Below, in pieces: positions 5,339 to 6,604 of a stretch of DNA of 6,604 nucleotides. The notes beneath the pieces were generated by a model that saw only the letters and a program-made list of their open reading frames with translations, ran no database searches and was not told the origin of the DNA. How positions within the stretch are numbered: position 1 is the first letter of the stretch; each line of letters opens with the position of its first letter. Origin of the DNA: Nitrososphaerales archaeon (GTDB lineage Archaea; Thermoproteota; Nitrososphaeria; Nitrososphaerales; Gagatemarchaeaceae); contig JASHVX010000081.1 in assembly GCA_030044375.1 (NCBI GenBank), positions 1 to 6,604 on the forward strand, read 5' to 3'. A program made the position numbers and the translations under genes.

Positions 5339-6082
5339 TTGGACCACCCTCTGGTTCCTGGAGACTCGTCTGCGATAGAGAGGGGGCCGTGGCACTACGG
5401 AGCAGACTACGTCACCGCCTACTTCGACGGCGACCCTGCCAGGCTGGCCAAGCTGGTCCCGAAGCCGTTCGATGTCGCCGAGGGGCGGTGCATCGCCTAC
5501 GTGTGCGAGATAGTGTCGGTGAGCGACTCCGGCGCGGGCATGGTCGCGGCCGAGCCCGACAGGACGTTGTACAACGAGGCCGCGCTGGGCGTCAGGTGCA
5601 GCTACAGGGGCAGACCAGGCGTGTTCTACCCTGTGATGTGGGTCAGCACCGAGTGGTCCCTCCTTCGGGGCCTGCTGAACGGCTACCAGAAGCGGCTTGC
5701 GGACAAGATAGCCCTGACGAAGCTGCATCCTCTGAACCCGGGCCTGAGGGCCGTGTCGCCAGGGATGGGGTTCGGAGGGTTCTGCGTGAAAGGAGGGCGG
5801 CGGCAGCTGTCGGTCAGGGTGACGGTCAGGAGGGCGGGTTCCCCCGCGGACCTTCCCGCGTTCGGCGTCGTCTACGGCAGGCGCGCGTACCCTAAGACGG
5901 ACGAGAGCCAGGAAGGAGTAGACCAGCCCGTGGAGATACTGAAGTCCAACTCCCGGACCTCCGACGTCTGGCTCGGAGACGCCGAGGTCGAAACAGGGCT
6001 GGACGTAGGCGAAGCCAGGAACGTCACGGGCGCCATCTACAAGACAGGCTTCACGATATCAGGCTCCAAGGCATTGGACTGA
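5339..6082 (+). CDS. Acetoacetate decarboxylase-like protein
   Basis: This protein of 247 residues resembles the acetoacetate decarboxylase (ADC) superfamily, in which a Schiff-base lysine works on beta-keto or related acids. Visible family features are LVPKPF (39-44), the LYNEAAL segment (77-83) with Glu80 in the place of the ADC active-site Glu, the FYPVMW strand (96-101), and GYQKRLA (115-121). In the last, Lys118 aligns with the Schiff-base lysine of the ADC motif PKKLA, while the neighbouring lysine that lowers its pKa is Arg119 here. The C-terminus is a run of beta-strand-like segments. No signal peptide or membrane segment is seen. The start is TTG 5339, about 29 nt after the centre of a TATA element, implying a leaderless transcript; no nearby ATG fits. 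It is divergent from the FAH gene across a shared promoter. A role in decarboxylating or modifying a ring-cleavage intermediate is inference; the similarity is recognised from motifs only. Confidence 0.72.
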   Translation: MDHPLVPGDSSAIERGPWHYGADYVTAYFDGDPARLAKLVPKPFDVAEGRCIAYVCEIVSVSDSGAGMVAAEPDRTLYNEAALGVRCSYRGRPGVFYPVMWVSTEWSLLRGLLNGYQKRLADKIALTKLHPLNPGLRAVSPGMGFGGFCVKGGRRQLSVRVTVRRAGSPADLPAFGVVYGRRAYPKTDESQEGVDQPVEILKSNSRTSDVWLGDAEVETGLDVGEARNVTGAIYKTGFTISGSKALD

Positions 6083-6119
6083 GCCTGGACTCGGATTCCG
6101 GACCCGTCCGTGATGACTG

Positions 6120-6127
6120 TTTATATC
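6120..6127 (+). promoter_or_regulatory. TATA box of the aldehyde dehydrogenase gene
   Basis: TTTATATC is the best match to the archaeal TATA consensus in the window. Its centre is 29-30 nt before TTG 6153, predicting a transcript that begins at or just before the start codon. It lies in the 70-nt gap after the ADC-like gene, so the dehydrogenase has its own promoter. Confidence 0.7.
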
Positions 6128-6152
6128 GAGACCGGGCCTCGGGAAGCCAGTC

Positions 6153-6604
6153 TTGCAGACAGGCAGCGAGCCGAGGGCGTTCTCGAACTTCATAGGAGGG
6201 AAATGGGTCGCCTCTCAGGGCGGGGTCCTCGAGAGCAGGAACCCAGCGACCGGCGAGCTAGTCGCCAGGGCTGCGATGTCGACCGCTTCGGACGTCGGCG
6301 CTGCGATAGATGCGGCCAGGGCCTCCTTCGACTCCGGCGTCTGGTCCTCGAAGAGGCCGGCTGACAGGGCGAAGGTCATCAGGGAGGCGTCAGAGCTCAT
6401 CAGGGCGCGGCTCGACGAGCTGGCGCTGCTGCTCACCCTCGAAAACGGCAAGCCCTCGCCGACGCCAGGGGCGAGCTCCTGAACGCGGCCGGCGTGCTCG
6501 AGTACTACTCCTCTGCCGCCAGGCACATAGTAGGCAAGGTACCTCGGTACGCAGGGTCCGACGTCAGCCTGGTGGTCCATGAGCCCGTCGGGGTGTGCGC
6601 CCTC
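6153..6604 (+). CDS. Aldehyde dehydrogenase, N-terminal part, with apparent frameshift
   Basis: This is the beginning of an NAD(P)-dependent aldehyde dehydrogenase. The first 101 codons contain NFIGGKWV (12-19), SRNPATGELVA (28-38) and LTLENGKP (94-101), all typical of the N-terminal Rossmann domain. After the CCC at 6453-6455 the original frame reaches a stop at 6480-6482, while the frame starting at 6455 continues the family sequence: LADARGELLNAA, then YYSSAARHIVGKV, then VHEPVGVCAL, open to the window end. One missing C in that run would explain it. The NAD-binding, catalytic Cys and Glu regions lie outside the window. Candidates from context are the 5-carboxymethyl-2-hydroxymuconate semialdehyde dehydrogenase (HpaE) or a succinate semialdehyde dehydrogenase; the N-terminus does not decide. 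The start is TTG 6153, about 29 nt after a strong TATA box, with no Shine-Dalgarno sequence. Confidence 0.82.
6453..6457 (+). other. Apparent -1 frameshift in the aldehyde dehydrogenase gene
   Basis: The reading frame before AAG CCC and the frame from 6455 both match the dehydrogenase family and join exactly at ENGKP-LADARGE. A run of three C where four are expected suggests a consensus error or a real one-base deletion. The site is not a recognisable slippery heptamer. Confidence 0.8.

Noticed and set aside
5050..5895. Open reading frame of 281 codons on the plus strand
   Set aside because: It runs antisense to the FAH gene and then out of frame through the ADC-like gene. Its translation is Arg/Pro/Ser-rich low-complexity sequence, as expected for a shadow frame in GC-rich DNA.
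6453..6460. Programmed -1 frameshift in the aldehyde dehydrogenase
   Set aside because: There is no slippery heptamer and no clear downstream pseudoknot; a one-base C-run error or deletion is simpler. It is kept as a finding only for checking.

Overview
The window looks like a piece of a GC-rich archaeal chromosome. The reasons are AT-rich TATA-like boxes about 28-30 nt upstream of several starts, mostly without Shine-Dalgarno sequences, frequent TTG and GTG starts, and heavy use of AGG (Arg) and ATA (Ile) codons in an otherwise GC-rich coding style. I cannot place it more precisely. A lineage of Thermoproteota or Thermoplasmatota is possible, but nothing here decides it.

Layout. At the left edge, on the minus strand, lies the first 145 codons of pyruvate phosphate dikinase. 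Upstream of it on the same strand is a GNAT acetyltransferase of the spermidine/spermine type with a basic low-complexity N-terminal extension. The rest (about 1250-6604) is an aromatic catabolism locus. It holds a flavin reductase (hpaC-like, plus strand), a homoprotocatechuate 2,3-dioxygenase (hpaD, minus), a 4-hydroxyphenylacetate 3-hydroxylase oxygenase component (hpaB, minus), a one-domain fumarylacetoacetate hydrolase family enzyme (minus), an acetoacetate-decarboxylase-like protein (plus), and the start of an aldehyde dehydrogenase (plus), which runs off the right edge and carries an apparent -1 frameshift.

How the genes work together. HpaC would supply reduced flavin to HpaB, which hydroxylates 4-hydroxyphenylacetate to homoprotocatechuate. 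HpaD opens the ring next to the hydroxyls. The aldehyde dehydrogenase could oxidise the resulting semialdehyde. The FAH-family enzyme and possibly the ADC-like protein would carry out the following isomerisation and decarboxylation steps. Hydratase, aldolase, transporter and regulator genes of the canonical pathway are not in the window. PPDK could link the pyruvate produced to gluconeogenesis, but that is inference from proximity.

The most notable points are four. A single AT-rich element lies at the exact centre of the 59-bp gap between the FAH and ADC-like genes and could drive both. An ADC-fold protein is tied to a meta-cleavage pathway. TATA-to-start spacing is regular and implies leaderless transcripts with TTG starts. 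A six-codon ORF sits directly before hpaB. There is no mobile element, CRISPR array or RNA gene that I can see, and no gene-free stretch longer than 300 bases.
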